Shown here in pieces: positions 53,418 through 64,000 of a DNA stretch of 64,000 nucleotides. Every line of letters starts with the position of its first letter. The stretch's first letter is position 1. The position numbers and the translations under genes were made by a program. The stretch comes from Cyprinodon diabolis (taxonomy: Eukaryota; Chordata; Actinopteri; Cyprinodontiformes; Cyprinodontidae), in contig CM060069.1 in assembly GCA_030533445.1 (NCBI GenBank), forward strand, positions 34,458,337 through 34,522,336, in the 5' to 3' direction. The notes beneath the pieces are model-generated. The model saw only the letters and a program-made list of their open reading frames with translations. It was not told where the DNA came from and did not search any database.

Positions 53418-53560
53418 AAAATGGTATGTGGGGAATATTTTTGGGCACATTTTCACTCAGTTCAAATTGAGCAATAACCATGTTATTTACCATGTCCATC
53501 ACTTTATGACCACGCTTTACCCTTTTCGCATGGTTACTGACATGAAAATTTACCATCTCA
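53418..53560 (+). pseudogene. Tc1-like transposase remnant (old)
   Basis: GTATGTGGGGAATATTTTTG and CCATGTCCATCACTTTATGA line up with the intact Tc1 gene at 1,254-1,275 and 1,347-1,367 in the same order and nearly the same spacing. The frame is broken and no ends are visible. It is an old fragment of a related element. Confidence 0.75.
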
Positions 53561-54571
53561 GAGTGGTTTTACAAATATGAAAAGTGGTACACTGTACTAC
53601 AGTAGACTATGTCACATTGATGCATGGTGACCTGCCCTTCTGAGACAAGTAGATAGGTACACTTGTCATTAGGTAATGATAAAATATGATTTATGCTCTA
53701 TTAAATGTAATAACATCAGTGAACAAACACCACATTTGAATAATTGAACAGCCTGAATAAAGCTGTCAAACAAAATGTAGACATAAGCATGAATGCAAAA
53801 TGTGGAGTCGTTGGATGTATAATGGCTTCCTTGGTAGATCCTACACACTCATGTGCAACTCGTTGCGTTTGACGTAAGAACTTACTCCTAAGTTTATTAG
53901 GAGTTTCTCTAGGGAGCATGAAAACAGGGAATTGAAAACAGACATCAAACATCCTAGGAGAAATTGTGGCCTACATTCTTGTGAGTTCTACTTTGAGCAA
54001 GGCCTGCACTATCATGACAGGCTCTATCTTTTAGTATACTGACTGCGCTAACCTGCAGAGGCAAGATAAAGAAAAATGGGTTCAATTTTTTTCCCGTCCG
54101 GGAGAGTGTGCTTGTTAGACCACAGGATCCATTCCAGTTACCCCGGGACCTTTGATCTGGGATTACACAGGAAGCACAGAGATGAGAGGTCTACGATTGG
54201 CATGGGAGAGCTCATGATGGAGCAGCCTTAGGTGGTCGCGGCCTGTGAAGTGAAAACTGCTGCTGAGTATGCTGTGAAGCAGGCTTGCACACACTTAAGT
54301 GGATTATTACATGATTGCCAATTTTTTTTTATCACTCAAGGATAGGATGAGAAAAAGGGCTTCATTCAATTTGCTTTTAACAGCATCAAGAAAACAAAAC
54401 AAGCAAACAGAAAGCAGACCAATGTTCCTCAGAACAACTGGAAAAAATGTTTTTGAAACAGCTTCTCAAAGCTTTTTATAGATACTTTGCTTAGTTTTCT
54501 TTTTCAACAACCTTGAATGTTTTTTATTCATAATTCATATTACAGAGGTTTTCATTGGGATTTAGAGTTTA

Positions 54572-54634
<63 letters not shown>

Positions 54635-56237
54635 CTCAGTTTCTAAATCTGAATTGTAAATTAAACAACAACAATTAACTGTTTACAGTGTTGCATTCCA
54701 GCCTAATGTAAAGTAATAATCGTAAAGCAAAGCTCTTTAAATAGTGTAAGGGGAAAGTAGAATAAACAGGGAAAAGCTGGAATTCTTCAGATTAATTGAA
54801 AAAATGTTTTCGTTAGTCTCATAGAAAAATAAAGAAATGAGCCTGTGTGGGCTTTGTCTGTATACCCCTCCTTCCTCCCATATTTTCTAAAGCCATTTAT
54901 TTTCCATGAATTCAAACATACAACAACAATGGGACCTTGAAACTATTTGATTAAATGTATGATTTGAAAATAACAACCATGGAAGTTGCATTAAAGATAA
55001 TATTTATCTGTATTAACCATTTTTTCTATTAATTGGTCCAATAGAAGGGTCTAATCTTAACCGTTGTTTTCATTACAGTAACTGTTAGTGGAAGATAATC
55101 TTAACTACCAGAAATACAGGTCTGTGTAATCTGTCTGTTTAATGTGTTTAATTTCAAAATATACACGGTAGGGGGTGAAACTGGTGTACACAACTGTTAC
55201 AACAGTTCCTGCCTTAAAAAGAAATAATTTATGTGAGATGGGGCGAATTAACAGCTAAATGATTTTGAACACATTTTACTTTTAACAAATCATAAACCTT
55301 ACAGGAATGCAGATAGAAATTTAAAAGGATATGTCAGGCTGTACTCTGTAACTTTGCTTCAAGCAGTACATTTAGCCTTTAACCAGTCAATAAAAATGTA
55401 CAGGTTTCCGAGATCAGAAGGGTGAGGTGGATCAGAGTTGAACCTGTGTCAGAAGAGGCAGTGAAAAGGGGTATAATTTGACCCTGTGAAAGACCAGCGA
55501 CCTGTCCTGGGTGTAAAACACCTCCTGCCCAATTACCACTGAATATATTATAGTCTTTACCATGATTAAAAAAAATATTTTTTATCTCTCTCTACTTTTC
55601 TGAGAACTTGAAGCCTTGCATCGATAGCAGCAGAAACAAAATTCTGATCTGTATAACCTTTACTGATAAATATGCATATTTGACGTTCAGAATATAATAA
55701 TGCTGCAAAGCTCTTCCAATTTATTAATGTTTACATTTCAATCTTCAGATATTTAACTTCTTGTCACTATTTCTGCATGGCATTTACCTTAAGCCCCAGA
55801 TCAAAAGACATCAAGAAAGAGCAACAATTTCTGGGTGTCTTTTACAGGTACAACTTTGGCAGTTAAAATCGAGTCTTCTCAGTTGTTTTGGGAATAATTT
55901 TTTTTTTTTTATTAAAAAAGTTAAGTTAAACACAAAAAGTTAAGTTAAACACGAAAACTACACTGTTAAGAAGTAGGAATTTGAAAGCCGATGTACATTT
56001 GTACATCTTTTTGTTGCCAGTGTTTTTAAGTTCATCTTCAAAAGACATTTTCAAACGCAATGAACCAAGAGACCCTTAATAAGATTGGAAATTAAAAGTT
56101 GAATAATAACCAACAAGCTCAAGTATTTACATGCATAAATAGTCAACACTGACAAGCAAGAATTATGCACATCTTTTTTGTCCACACCTCTAAGGCTGAA
56201 ATAAATTTGTGTTGTGGAGGACCCAATTTCAGCCCAC
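53561..56237. other. Gene-free stretch with a (TA)n tract
   Basis: There is no gene. It contains the (TA)n run at 54,575-54,632, a doubled 19-base block (AAAAAGTTAAGTTAAACAC, 55,916-55,953) and AT-rich sequence. Confidence 0.55.
54575..54632. repeat. (TA)n microsatellite
   Basis: About 58 bases of alternating TA. Confidence 0.97.
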
Positions 56238-56697
56238 TCCCGTGCGCCCCGCTCCAGGGCGGCTCAGCACCTCGGTCCAGTGCGCCTGCGGCAACCGGTC
56301 GCCAGAAATGTCCCGATGCTTCTCCCTCACCCGCTCAGTTTGGCTCTCCTTAGAGTCCGGCCACGGCCCTCCACGTCCGGTCTCTGCCTTCCCATGTCCA
56401 GAGCGTCTCTGTCTTCCCATGTCCAGGACCTCCCTGTCTTCCCATGTCCAGGGCGTCTCTCTCCAACCAAACAGCTGCCTTTTTAATCAGTGTCCCTGCA
56501 CGCTGCTTGGCTGATGAGGAACACCTGTGCCGCCGCTGTGGGCGTGTCCAGGTGTGAGTGGTAATGTGGCCTCCAAACAAAATCCGAAAAAAAAACATGC
56601 AACACAAAATCGAAAACAATCAAACAAGTTCAAAAATAAAGAAAATCCAAAACCAGAAAACATGCAACAAACGTAACAAAAAGGCCACATTACCACA
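56238..56697 (-). repeat. Left direct repeat (candidate 3' LTR)
   Basis: 460 bp, GC-rich towards its left end and AT-rich towards its right end, with three copies of the 25-bp CTTCCCATGTCC block at about 56,388-56,455. The polypurine tract lies just outside its right edge (56,698-56,704 on the plus strand is TCCCCCC). Confidence 0.8.
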
Positions 56698-57084
56698 TCC
56701 CCCCACACTTTAATAAGGCCCGTCCAGGCCGATCCTTAGGGAGAAGCACATTTCCATCTGATCTTAAAAACAATAAATAAAATAAAATCCGTTAAAACAC
56801 TGCTCACAACCCCGCAGTCCTACCGGCAACGCCAGATTCTGTGGGACCCGAGAGGCGCAATCATCTAAAAACAAAAACATAAAACCAAACAGACTGCGGC
56901 GATTGTGAGCAGAGCCTCAAAACCTTTTATTGATTTAAAAGTTCAATAAAATAGGTTAAAAAGAAGGGCTAAAAGGAAGGGATTAAAACAAAAATAAAAA
57001 GATAAAAATGTAGGGCATCGGAGCAGCAGAGTCAATGAGATAGCCCTGAGATGCGCTCCAGCTGGCACGATGGAGGGCGCAGTC

Positions 57085-57265
57085 CTTCCTCCAACGCACG
57101 GTCCTCTCGCCAGCATGCTGCGCGTGTGGGCCTCGCCAGCATAGCTGGCACCAGTGAGGTCACCTCCAACACGCGGTCCTCTGTTCAGCATGCTGCGCGA
57201 GCGGGCCTCGCCGGCATAGCTGGCACCAGTGAGGTCTCCTCCAACACGCGGTCCTCTCGCCAGCG
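57085..57265. repeat. Tandem ~87-bp GC-rich units
   Basis: The blocks CACGGTCCTCTCGCCAGC or GCGGTCCTCTGTTCAGC, then ATGCTGCGCG, GGGCCTCGCC and AGCATAGCTGGCACCAGTGA recur about every 80-90 bases, 2-3 times. Confidence 0.85.
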
Positions 57266-57425
57266 TGCCTCTGTGCCGCTCTCCATCGCGCCGCTCTCCA
57301 GTGCGCCGCTCTCCAGTGCGCCGCTCACCATCGCGCCGATCTCCAGTGCGCCGGTCTCCAGTGCGCCAGTCTCCAGTGCGCCGCTCTCCAGTGCGCCAGT
57401 CTCCAGTGCGCCGCTCTCCAGTCCT
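57266..57425. repeat. 15-bp minisatellite, about ten units
   Basis: Unit GCGCCGCTCTCCAGT with small variations. On the plus strand it is in frame and encodes a repeated SSAPL, which explains the long but probably meaningless open frames. Confidence 0.95.
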
Positions 57426-57440
57426 GCCTCAGCGCCCCGG

Positions 57441-57875
57441 TCCTGTGCGCCCCGCTCCAGGGCGGCTCAGCGCCTCGGTCCAGTGCGCCTGCAGCAACTG
57501 GTCGCCAGAAATGTCCCGATGCTTCTCCCTCACCCGCTCAGTTTGGCTCTCCTTAGAGTCCGGCCAGGGCCCTCCACGTCCGGTCTCTGCCTTCCCATGT
57601 CCAGGACCTCCCTGTCTTCCCATGTCCAGGGCGTCTCTCTCCAACCAAACAGCTGCCTTTTTAATCAGTGTCCCTGCACGCTGCTTGGCTGATGGGGAAC
57701 ACCTGTGCCGCCGCTGTGGGCGTGTCCAGGTGTGAGTGGTAATGTGGCCTCCAAACAAAATCCGAAAAAAAAACATGCAACACGAAATCGAAAACAATCA
57801 AACAAGTTCAAAAATAAAGGAAATCCAAAACCAGAAAACATGCAACAAACTTAACAAAAAGGCCACATTACCACA
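57441..57875 (-). repeat. Right direct repeat (candidate 5' LTR)
   Basis: 435 bp, like the left repeat but with two 25-bp units. Its right end stops at TTACCACA, followed by unrelated TAACCATGCTGAG. Confidence 0.8.
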
Positions 57876-60800
57876 TAACCATGCTGAGCTCAGTTACTTA
57901 TGAACATTTACACACCACACTAGCACAGTTTCTCACTCCTATTAATGATCTACAGTACTTTTTCTCTATAGAGGGAAATTAGCAAATCAACATGGCGGCA
58001 CTGCAACATTCAGGAAGTTACATTTTATAATTGTGATATTTCGTTGTTTGCGGAGAGTCAGGCAAAAAAACTTACTTGACAGAATCGGCTTTCAGGAATT
58101 GGATACGACACATGCTTGTTTAATCAGGGCTTACAGATGCAGCAAACAACGGCGGATGTTGAGGTTCATCACTCTGTTAAGTAGAATAATCGCTGAAAAT
58201 CATCTAGCATGGTAGGGAAGCTAGTATTTTTATTAAGGAGTCTGAAATTTCATGATTACTGAGGCTGACTGAAAGAAGATGATAGGGTCTGCTCATGCGA
58301 GAACCGTGCCAGAACCGTGCCAAGCACTACTGATGAACTAGTACCATGTTTGCACAGTTCGGTTGTGTCTGGAAAGGGTCTGGTTCAATTGTGCGTGCCA
58401 TTTACACTCACATGTTATCTTGGTTACCATGGTCAGACCGATCTCGGCATGGTCTCAAAAGGAAAGAGTAAATGGAGCTTACGGCAATCTTGATCTTCTC
58501 TATCCAAGAGGTGCCGATTATCTGGATGGCTCTAAATTTAATCATATGAGATAATCCTTTGGTGTTGGGTGTTTTAAGAGTGAGTCTGATCGGAAAGTTG
58601 TCCTGACGTCTCTGACCTCAAATAAAGGATATGCATGTTGGATTATTTTGTCCCGATATCCCAGCATATGGTTATTTTCTGAGTGCAGATGTTTGAAGTA
58701 TCAAATCGGAAAGAAAACCACAAAATTAAAAAATGTAGCAAGTAGAGGCACTGCTCACGATGTCTCCACTCCTTCAGCCAATGCCTTTTAAATTGTTTTT
58801 GTTTTTTTAATCTAAATTAGTCCACTAAGTACCATTTCTTGTTCCTGATTTGCAATATTTAATTGCTTTGAACTCATGTTGCTCCCAAGAGGTGTTGTGA
58901 GATGTTCACATGCATTTGGTATGTTCTGCTTGCTGTACACAATGCACTGTAGAACTAAATCCATATCATCTTCAGTCTTATCATCATGTGCAGGGTTTCT
59001 TAAGTTTTAAAAATATCACTTGACAATTTTTCAATATTTAAAGTAGGCTGTACGGGATTAATTGGTGGAGTGCAACCATTTTAGGCCAATTATTCTTACA
59101 CATGTGGGGTTAAGATGATACAAAAGAACAATTACCAGCAGTGCTGGCAATGCCACAGTCCAACTTATTTCATGCCTAAAATGACTTACCCTGTTAACAA
59201 AGTTTAAATTAAAGGTGGCAGTTCAAAGACTTTATTCGTATTTTTATCTGCAGCAGTTAAATTCTAAAACACATAAGAACTGTTACAAACCTCCATGCCC
59301 CCCACCTCAATCTCTCTCTTCTCTTAATTGGTTTCTCTGCTTCAGTGGCAAAAATACAATTTTTATGCTCAATAGAGATACACAAGAGAGTGTGTGCTTC
59401 CTAAATGGTTTTAATATAAGCAGCATTGCATACTGCATCTAAAATGGCTCTGATAAATGTGGAGACCAGAGGGATCTGTTGTCGGCTTCTATTTACAATT
59501 TTTCAGTTGATTTCATATTTCTGTCAATATGAGTCACATGGGGAGCACTTAAACCAAAGAGATGTTGTTACATTTTATTAAGCTCAATGAGGTTTATTTT
59601 TTCATTAACACTAGCTGCAATGCACTCCATTTGAAAATGGCTGGATGGTTTTACTGTCTACCTAGACTACATTTAATTCCTTTATTTTGATAAGTATGTC
59701 CCTTTGGGGCCAAATGTTTTTTTGCTTTTATGTTTTCTGTCATTGCCTTTTATGTCAAGTTTAATTTTTTTCAAACCACCAAATAAATGTAATTATTAGA
59801 CAAAGATAACCTGGAAAATATCATATTCGGCTTTTTAACGATAAGCAATCCAAGTTGTTTTGACCCCGCAAAAAAACTGAAAAAAAGGAATCCCCACAAC
59901 CTACTGATTGTCTTAGCTGCATGGGACACCCAAGGTAACTACAGTTCCTGTCAAACATTTCTGATGTTTGACAATAACTCTACTTATTGTAAGAGGCTGC
60001 TTCTTGTGGAAGAACTCTTTCCAGGTTTTTATTTATTTTTTAGGTACACTTAAGAGTGATCATTAATTACATATTCACACTCATACTACAGCATTTCACT
60101 CAGGTTTAAGTTAAGTTTATTTAAGATATCTATCTATCTCTCCATATCTAGATATATATGAAAATGAAACTGTATTTTTTAAATACACTAAAAATTGTGC
60201 AAGTTTTCCAGTCTTTTTTGACAGGAAGCTTTTTAAGGCTGACAAAACTAATTTGTAACATTCTAGAAGTCTCTTCTTACCTATAAAGAATAAGAACGTA
60301 GGAGTCTTTACTTAAACTACAACATTCTACACCTATTTATTTAGTTGGTATTCTTCAGACTCTATCTGTATTTTTCTCCCTCCCCCTTAACTCCTCTCTT
60401 AAGATACATGTTGTGATCTTAACCTAATAAATGGGTTCTCTGGCAGTGCTCAGATCAGATTTGTTTCTTTAAGATTCATTTTAGCCCTAACTCTGGTCTC
60501 ATTGCTCAGGAGGCTTGTTTTCCTGATGAATGTCCCCTGCACTGTCAACAGTCATTTGCAAGATCTCTTCTCATACACTCACCCAGACAGAGTGAGGCAA
60601 ATATCCTTCCTACTTAATCCATACCAAACACTGTCCTTACACCTTACCCTTTTCCAACGTCCTTCAGCCTATTGCAAACAAAACATACAGATCAGGATAT
60701 GAAGTAATTATCCTAATGAGACAATTAAGATTAAAACGAAATGCTGCCTGGTGGACGGGTGGAATATAGCCTCAAGGATTTGTGTGAATGTGTAAGAGGA

Positions 60801-62093
60801 GGGCATGGGTGATTGGGTTTTGATTTATATCTTTGCCGTGTTCCTAAGGGAGTAAGAAGAAGAGTATTTAATGTATTATCTATTTCCTCATGCCGAGAGG
60901 AGCATCAATTGTCCTTGCCTCCATCACACACCCATACACCTAACAGCTCCTGCTGCTTTTACTAAATTGTCCTTCTTTCTCAGTAAGCGAGAGGGACTAG
61001 CATTTGATGTTGAAATTTGGTTTGTTTTTGTTAAAAGAGGAGAATGTGGGAAGGAAACAACATTACATAGCTTACGTTTTTATTCAATTTATTTTTTAAC
61101 GGCAGAAGAAAGTTGCAAGAAGCGGTGTCATACAGTTTATTATTACAGAGTGCAGTTCAAAGGGGGAAGTGGTAAAAAAAAATAGAATAAAAAAAAACAA
61201 ATAAATGATTTAATAGTATAACCCAGAAGCAATTGGTTAACCCAGAGCAGAGTGAATTAAAACAATAGAAATATCTTCAGCATGATAAATGAAATAAAAA
61301 AAAAACTACATTTTTGAACATGACCCTCATGCATGACCCTCTTTAAAGAACAACACGTTGTTATGTGAACAAAAGGGCAATGATGAATCAGTTCAAAACT
61401 TTGTCAACCTTTTATGTAAGTTACATCACATAAAGTTTAACTGAAAACTCAACTGATTCGTTTGTTGGGGGTATAAAACTGCTCTCAATGTTCTAGTGGT
61501 CTGTGAAGTTATGTGTTGTGTTTAATTATAGGCTCTTGCTCATGCATTCTTATTTTGATTTTCTTTAAGTAAAGTTTTTCTTTTGTTGAGTTGGTTACAT
61601 GTTGGAGTTGCTGTCGTGGAAAAAAAATATACACGTTGTGCTTTCAAAGATTTTCTCCAAGCACAGCACAGGCTTACAGGAACTTTTAGCATTTTTAAGC
61701 AAAGGAATCCCACAACTTGATATAACCTCTTAAATTTATAGTCTGCCATTATAATTTGTTGCTTCATGAGATGATTAAACATCTTTCCCATTGTTGTGAG
61801 ACATTCAGGGCAACTGTAATATGGGCTATAGCCAAATTAGGTACAAAATTCAGAGTTCCTGCAACTTGAGACTCTCAAGATTTTGACAATTGAACAGAAA
61901 TGTCTAAAATATCTTTTTCAAGCATAAAGATAACATTACAGTACCTCTACAACAATAGAGGTAAGTTTACCTTGCTGTTTAAATGTCTTATACTGCCTGT
62001 TCAAACAAAGTCACTTCAATGACAAGTATCGATTGGACAATATATGCAATTCCTTTGACTTGTCTTCATCCAAGCTCTGTATTTTGTTGCAGA
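57876..62093. other. Gene-free stretch
   Basis: No gene or named element was recognised. 58,280-58,330 has a doubled AGAACCGTGCC block within a GC-richer segment (58,030-58,560) that may be an old element. The small hairpin TGTCAAACAT/ATGTTTGACA lies at about 59,949-59,973. A frame at 60,871-61,185 (104 codons) has no domain. Confidence 0.5.
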
Positions 62094-62241
62094 CCTTAGC
62101 CTTAACTAAGAAGAAGTTTATTGCTTGGTCTAAAACATTTATAAGGGATAGAACTAAGCACAAAAACTGAAATGTGCTTAGTTCTATCCCTTATAAATGT
62201 TTTAGACCAAGCAATAAACTTCTTCTTAGTTAAGGCTAAGG
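62094..62241. repeat. Perfect 69-bp inverted repeat with 10-nt loop
   Basis: Arm 62,094-62,162 starts CCTTAGCCTTAACTAAGAAG; arm 62,173-62,241 ends with its exact complement (CTTCTTAGTTAAGGCTAAGG). I compared all 69 positions and found no mismatch. The loop is 62,163-62,172. Neither arm resembles a known element and no target duplication is evident. A transcript would fold into a long perfect hairpin. Confidence 0.95.
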
Positions 62242-63159
62242 AAGCATAGACAAAGAATACAAAAGGAAAATCTCTAAAATGATCCATGGTCTCTTTCTGA
62301 CACCATGGCAACTAGCAGACAATGTCATTACATCTTGCTCAAACTACAAATGCAATGTACACAAAAAGACATTTCTGCAGCCTGGCTGCTTTACTGCTCC
62401 CCTGAGACAGAAAAAAAATTCAGACCTTTAGGTGGGAAATGGCATATTTGATGAACCATGCTGGGATAAAATGAGAGCTCATTTCACAGGGTTGAAAAAA
62501 GATAAGCATGTGTTTGTTGACGCAGAGGTATGATCTAATCAAGCTCCCAGAGCATAAAATAGTGGAAAAAAAGGGAACAATGCTTAATTTGATAGAAAAC
62601 GTGTGTTCAGTGGGGTTCAGAGTCAGAGGTTGAATGGCGTGTTTTGCTGAATGAAACTGTGAATACAAGACACAGATTTACACTTAACGATGCCGATTAG
62701 TCAAACAGCTGCAGCAATATCACCATCCCTTTTGTAAACAATTATCATGTTTATACATTGGGGAAGAAGTTAGTCATTATACAGGAGGAGGTGAATGGGT
62801 AAATGCACTTTAAAAACACTTTTTCCTCAATTTATCAGCAAGAGCTATGCCATTTATTTACATCCTTTGTGCTTTAAACATTGATAGATTATATTGCAGC
62901 TCTGTGCTCGGCAACTGAATCAATCCCTATTTTGATTGCATGTACAGTAGGTACTCTATGATGTTGATCGTCTGGTTAGTAAATTCCATCCCCCTCTATA
63001 TATATATGCTTTGCCATACAGTAAATACCTGTAGGGTGAAAGTGTTCATAAAAGTCAGAGTGGGCTTAATGTTTACAACGCTTAAGTATAAGATTAGATA
63101 ACAAGATAAGCAGGACCAAATTATGGTAGAAAAAAAGCAATGAGTGTTTAAGCATGAAA
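62242..63159. other. Gene-free stretch
   Basis: Nothing was recognised; a short (TA)n lies near 63,000. Confidence 0.55.
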
Positions 63160-63245
63160 ACAAGAACAGAGAAAATTGGAAGAAGGTGGCCTGGTCTGAT
63201 GAATCTCATTTTCTTTCAAATCAGGAGGCTGGGTGAACACTTACT
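63160..63245 (+). pseudogene. Tc1-like transposase remnant (catalytic Asp region)
   Basis: The plus frame reads ENWKKVAWSDESHF, the block around the first catalytic Asp of Tc1 transposases (compare [14 protein letters not shown] in the intact copy). It loses similarity after ~28 codons. No terminal repeats are seen. It comes from a Tc1 family different from the intact copy. Confidence 0.8.
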
Positions 63246-63714
63246 GGGGCATGTGCATAGGAGTTTTGTCTGAAAAAAAGACTGGATAGAAAGTAATTTT
63301 TTGGCATTATTTTGCTAGGGTCATGCAGATCCTATTTTGACCATGGAGCCATGTGCATCCTTTTAATTAGTTCTGCACCCTTAGGCTCTGTTTAAGTTTT
63401 CTTTTTGAATTTTCATGGGTTTCATTGGTTTCATTTCAATTTTTTCCATCATTCTAGTCATTTTTGAGTTCTTATGTATTTCTTGTTTGTTCTCTGGTGC
63501 CCCTTTTTGTCAGTTTCCTTCTCTTAGCTCCCTTCTAGATCATTCTGTCCACACCTGCTCCCAATTAGTTGATTACTAAATTCTTTGTTCTGATTGGCAT
63601 TTATACTCCTCCACTGCAGTTACTCAGTGCAAATGAGTGAAATCAAAGGTTCTGGATAAACCATACATGAACAAATCAACTCAGATCAATGGATTGGCTC
63701 AGTGTTAGATATAT
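63246..63714. other. Unassigned, possibly LTR-like
   Basis: 63,530-63,620 (CCACACCTGCTCCCAATTAG and GGCATTTATACTCC) resembles promoter-proximal parts of fish LTRs, but no second copy or ends are visible. Confidence 0.35.
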
Positions 63715-63935
63715 GGGAGTGGTGGCCTAGTGGTTAGGGCATAGAGCTTGGAATCCTGAGGTTCTGAGTTTGAGCCCGACTGCCACTCTGGGTCCCTGAG
63801 CAAAGACCCTTAACCCCACACTGCTACCCGGGCACCGCACAATGGCAGCCCACTGCTCCCCAAGGGGATGGGTAAAATGCAGAGAGGTCATTTTGACAGT
63901 GTAATGTCAATAAAAAGCTGGAAATATTAGATACC
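63715..63935 (+). mobile_element. tRNA-derived SINE
   Basis: The head GTGGTGGCCTAGTGGTTAGG carries an A-box-like region and GAGTTTGAGCCC a degenerate B box. The body CTGGGTCCCTGAGCAAAGAC, CCCACTGCTCCCCAAGGGGA and AAATGCAGAGAGGTCATTTT is shared by a widespread group of fish SINEs as I recall them. The family name is left open. Confidence 0.8.
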
Positions 63936-64000
63936 ATGAGAGGTTTAATGTACTTCATGTTTGACTGGTTATTCAATTCAGTTTTCAATTCAGTTTATTT
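63936..64000. other. Unassigned right edge
   Basis: Short AT-rich sequence up to the window end; the last ~25 bases double a TTCAATTCAGTTT block. Confidence 0.5.

Larger units (their letters stand above)
56238..57875 (-). mobile_element. Composite with two direct repeats, probable short LTR element
   Basis: Two near-identical direct repeats (56,238-56,697 and 57,441-57,875) enclose ~740 bp. Read on the minus strand each repeat begins TGTGGTAATGTGGCC, and the left one is preceded by GTGTGGGGGGA, a polypurine tract as found before a 3' LTR. The repeats differ by one 25-bp unit (three versus two copies of a CTTCCCATGTCCAG block). Inside each repeat GTGGTAATGTGGCCT and AGGCCACATTACCAC form an inverted pair ~125 bp apart. 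No gag or pol coding is present, as in terminal-repeat-in-miniature elements. The expected TG...CA end on the other side and a target duplication were not found, so a segmental duplication is an alternative. Confidence 0.6.

Noticed and set aside
57051..57692. 213-codon and 168-codon frames rich in SSAPL / RRSPV repeats
   Set aside because: They arise from the 87-bp and 15-bp GC-rich tandem repeats and the direct repeat; stops are rare because of composition, and several frames are open at once.

Overview
This window reads as nuclear DNA of a teleost fish, probably a percomorph or related lineage. The support is the mixture of mobile elements: a Rex3-type RTE LINE, Rex1/L2-like LINE ends, Tc1/mariner copies, a BEL/Pao retrotransposon, a hAT fragment with a BED finger, a PIF/Harbinger fragment, Helitron-like units and tRNA-headed SINEs. 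The rest is AT-rich with many (TA)n tracts. I found no convincing exon of a host protein gene, no genuine tRNA or rRNA gene and no CRISPR array. Species cannot be named from the sequence alone.

Layout. 1-480 is the palm domain of a non-LTR reverse transcriptase on the minus strand, running off the left edge. 520-1741 is a Tc1/mariner element with one uninterrupted 346-codon transposase (669-1709), the only intact mobile-element gene here, next to a long (TA)n tract. 1.8-7.9 kb and 9-14.5 kb are AT-rich and gene-free; between them is a decayed Rex3 LINE (7.93-9.0 kb, minus). 14.57-15.0 kb is a LINE 3' end, and 17.94-18.3 kb is a PIF/Harbinger transposase fragment beside a perfect 16-bp hairpin.

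18.88-33.79 kb is the main structured block. Three head-to-tail copies of a ~2.9-3.2 kb unit each begin with CTAG, five A and a hairpin. On the minus strand this is a Helitron 3' end (hairpin, T-run, CTAG, then T). At the first junction the opposite terminus (TC on the minus strand) abuts the next CTAG directly. The middle copy is split by ~5.8 kb of BEL/Pao retrotransposon (21.83-27.61 kb, minus) that keeps a probable 5' LTR, gag, protease, RT and RNase H but stops before integrase, with several stops and frameshifts.

33.8-47 kb is mostly unrecognised DNA. It holds a 597-bp fold-back element with a 6-bp target duplication (38,970-39,566), LINE 3' ends, microsatellites and short hairpins. 47-53 kb is a dense patch: LINE and LTR remnants, three copies of one SINE family, a Tigger-like terminus and a deleted hAT element inside a (TA)n tract. 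56.24-57.88 kb is a GC-rich composite of two ~440-460-bp direct repeats around a minisatellite, probably a short non-autonomous LTR element on the minus strand. 57.9-64 kb is mostly featureless apart from a perfect 69-bp inverted repeat with a 10-nt loop at 62,094-62,241, a Tc1 remnant and a tRNA-type SINE.

No cellular pathway can be reconstructed. The biology here is transposition history: nested insertions, a rolling-circle-like tandem array and fold-back structures. Family names come from recognised motifs and remembered family features, not from any search.
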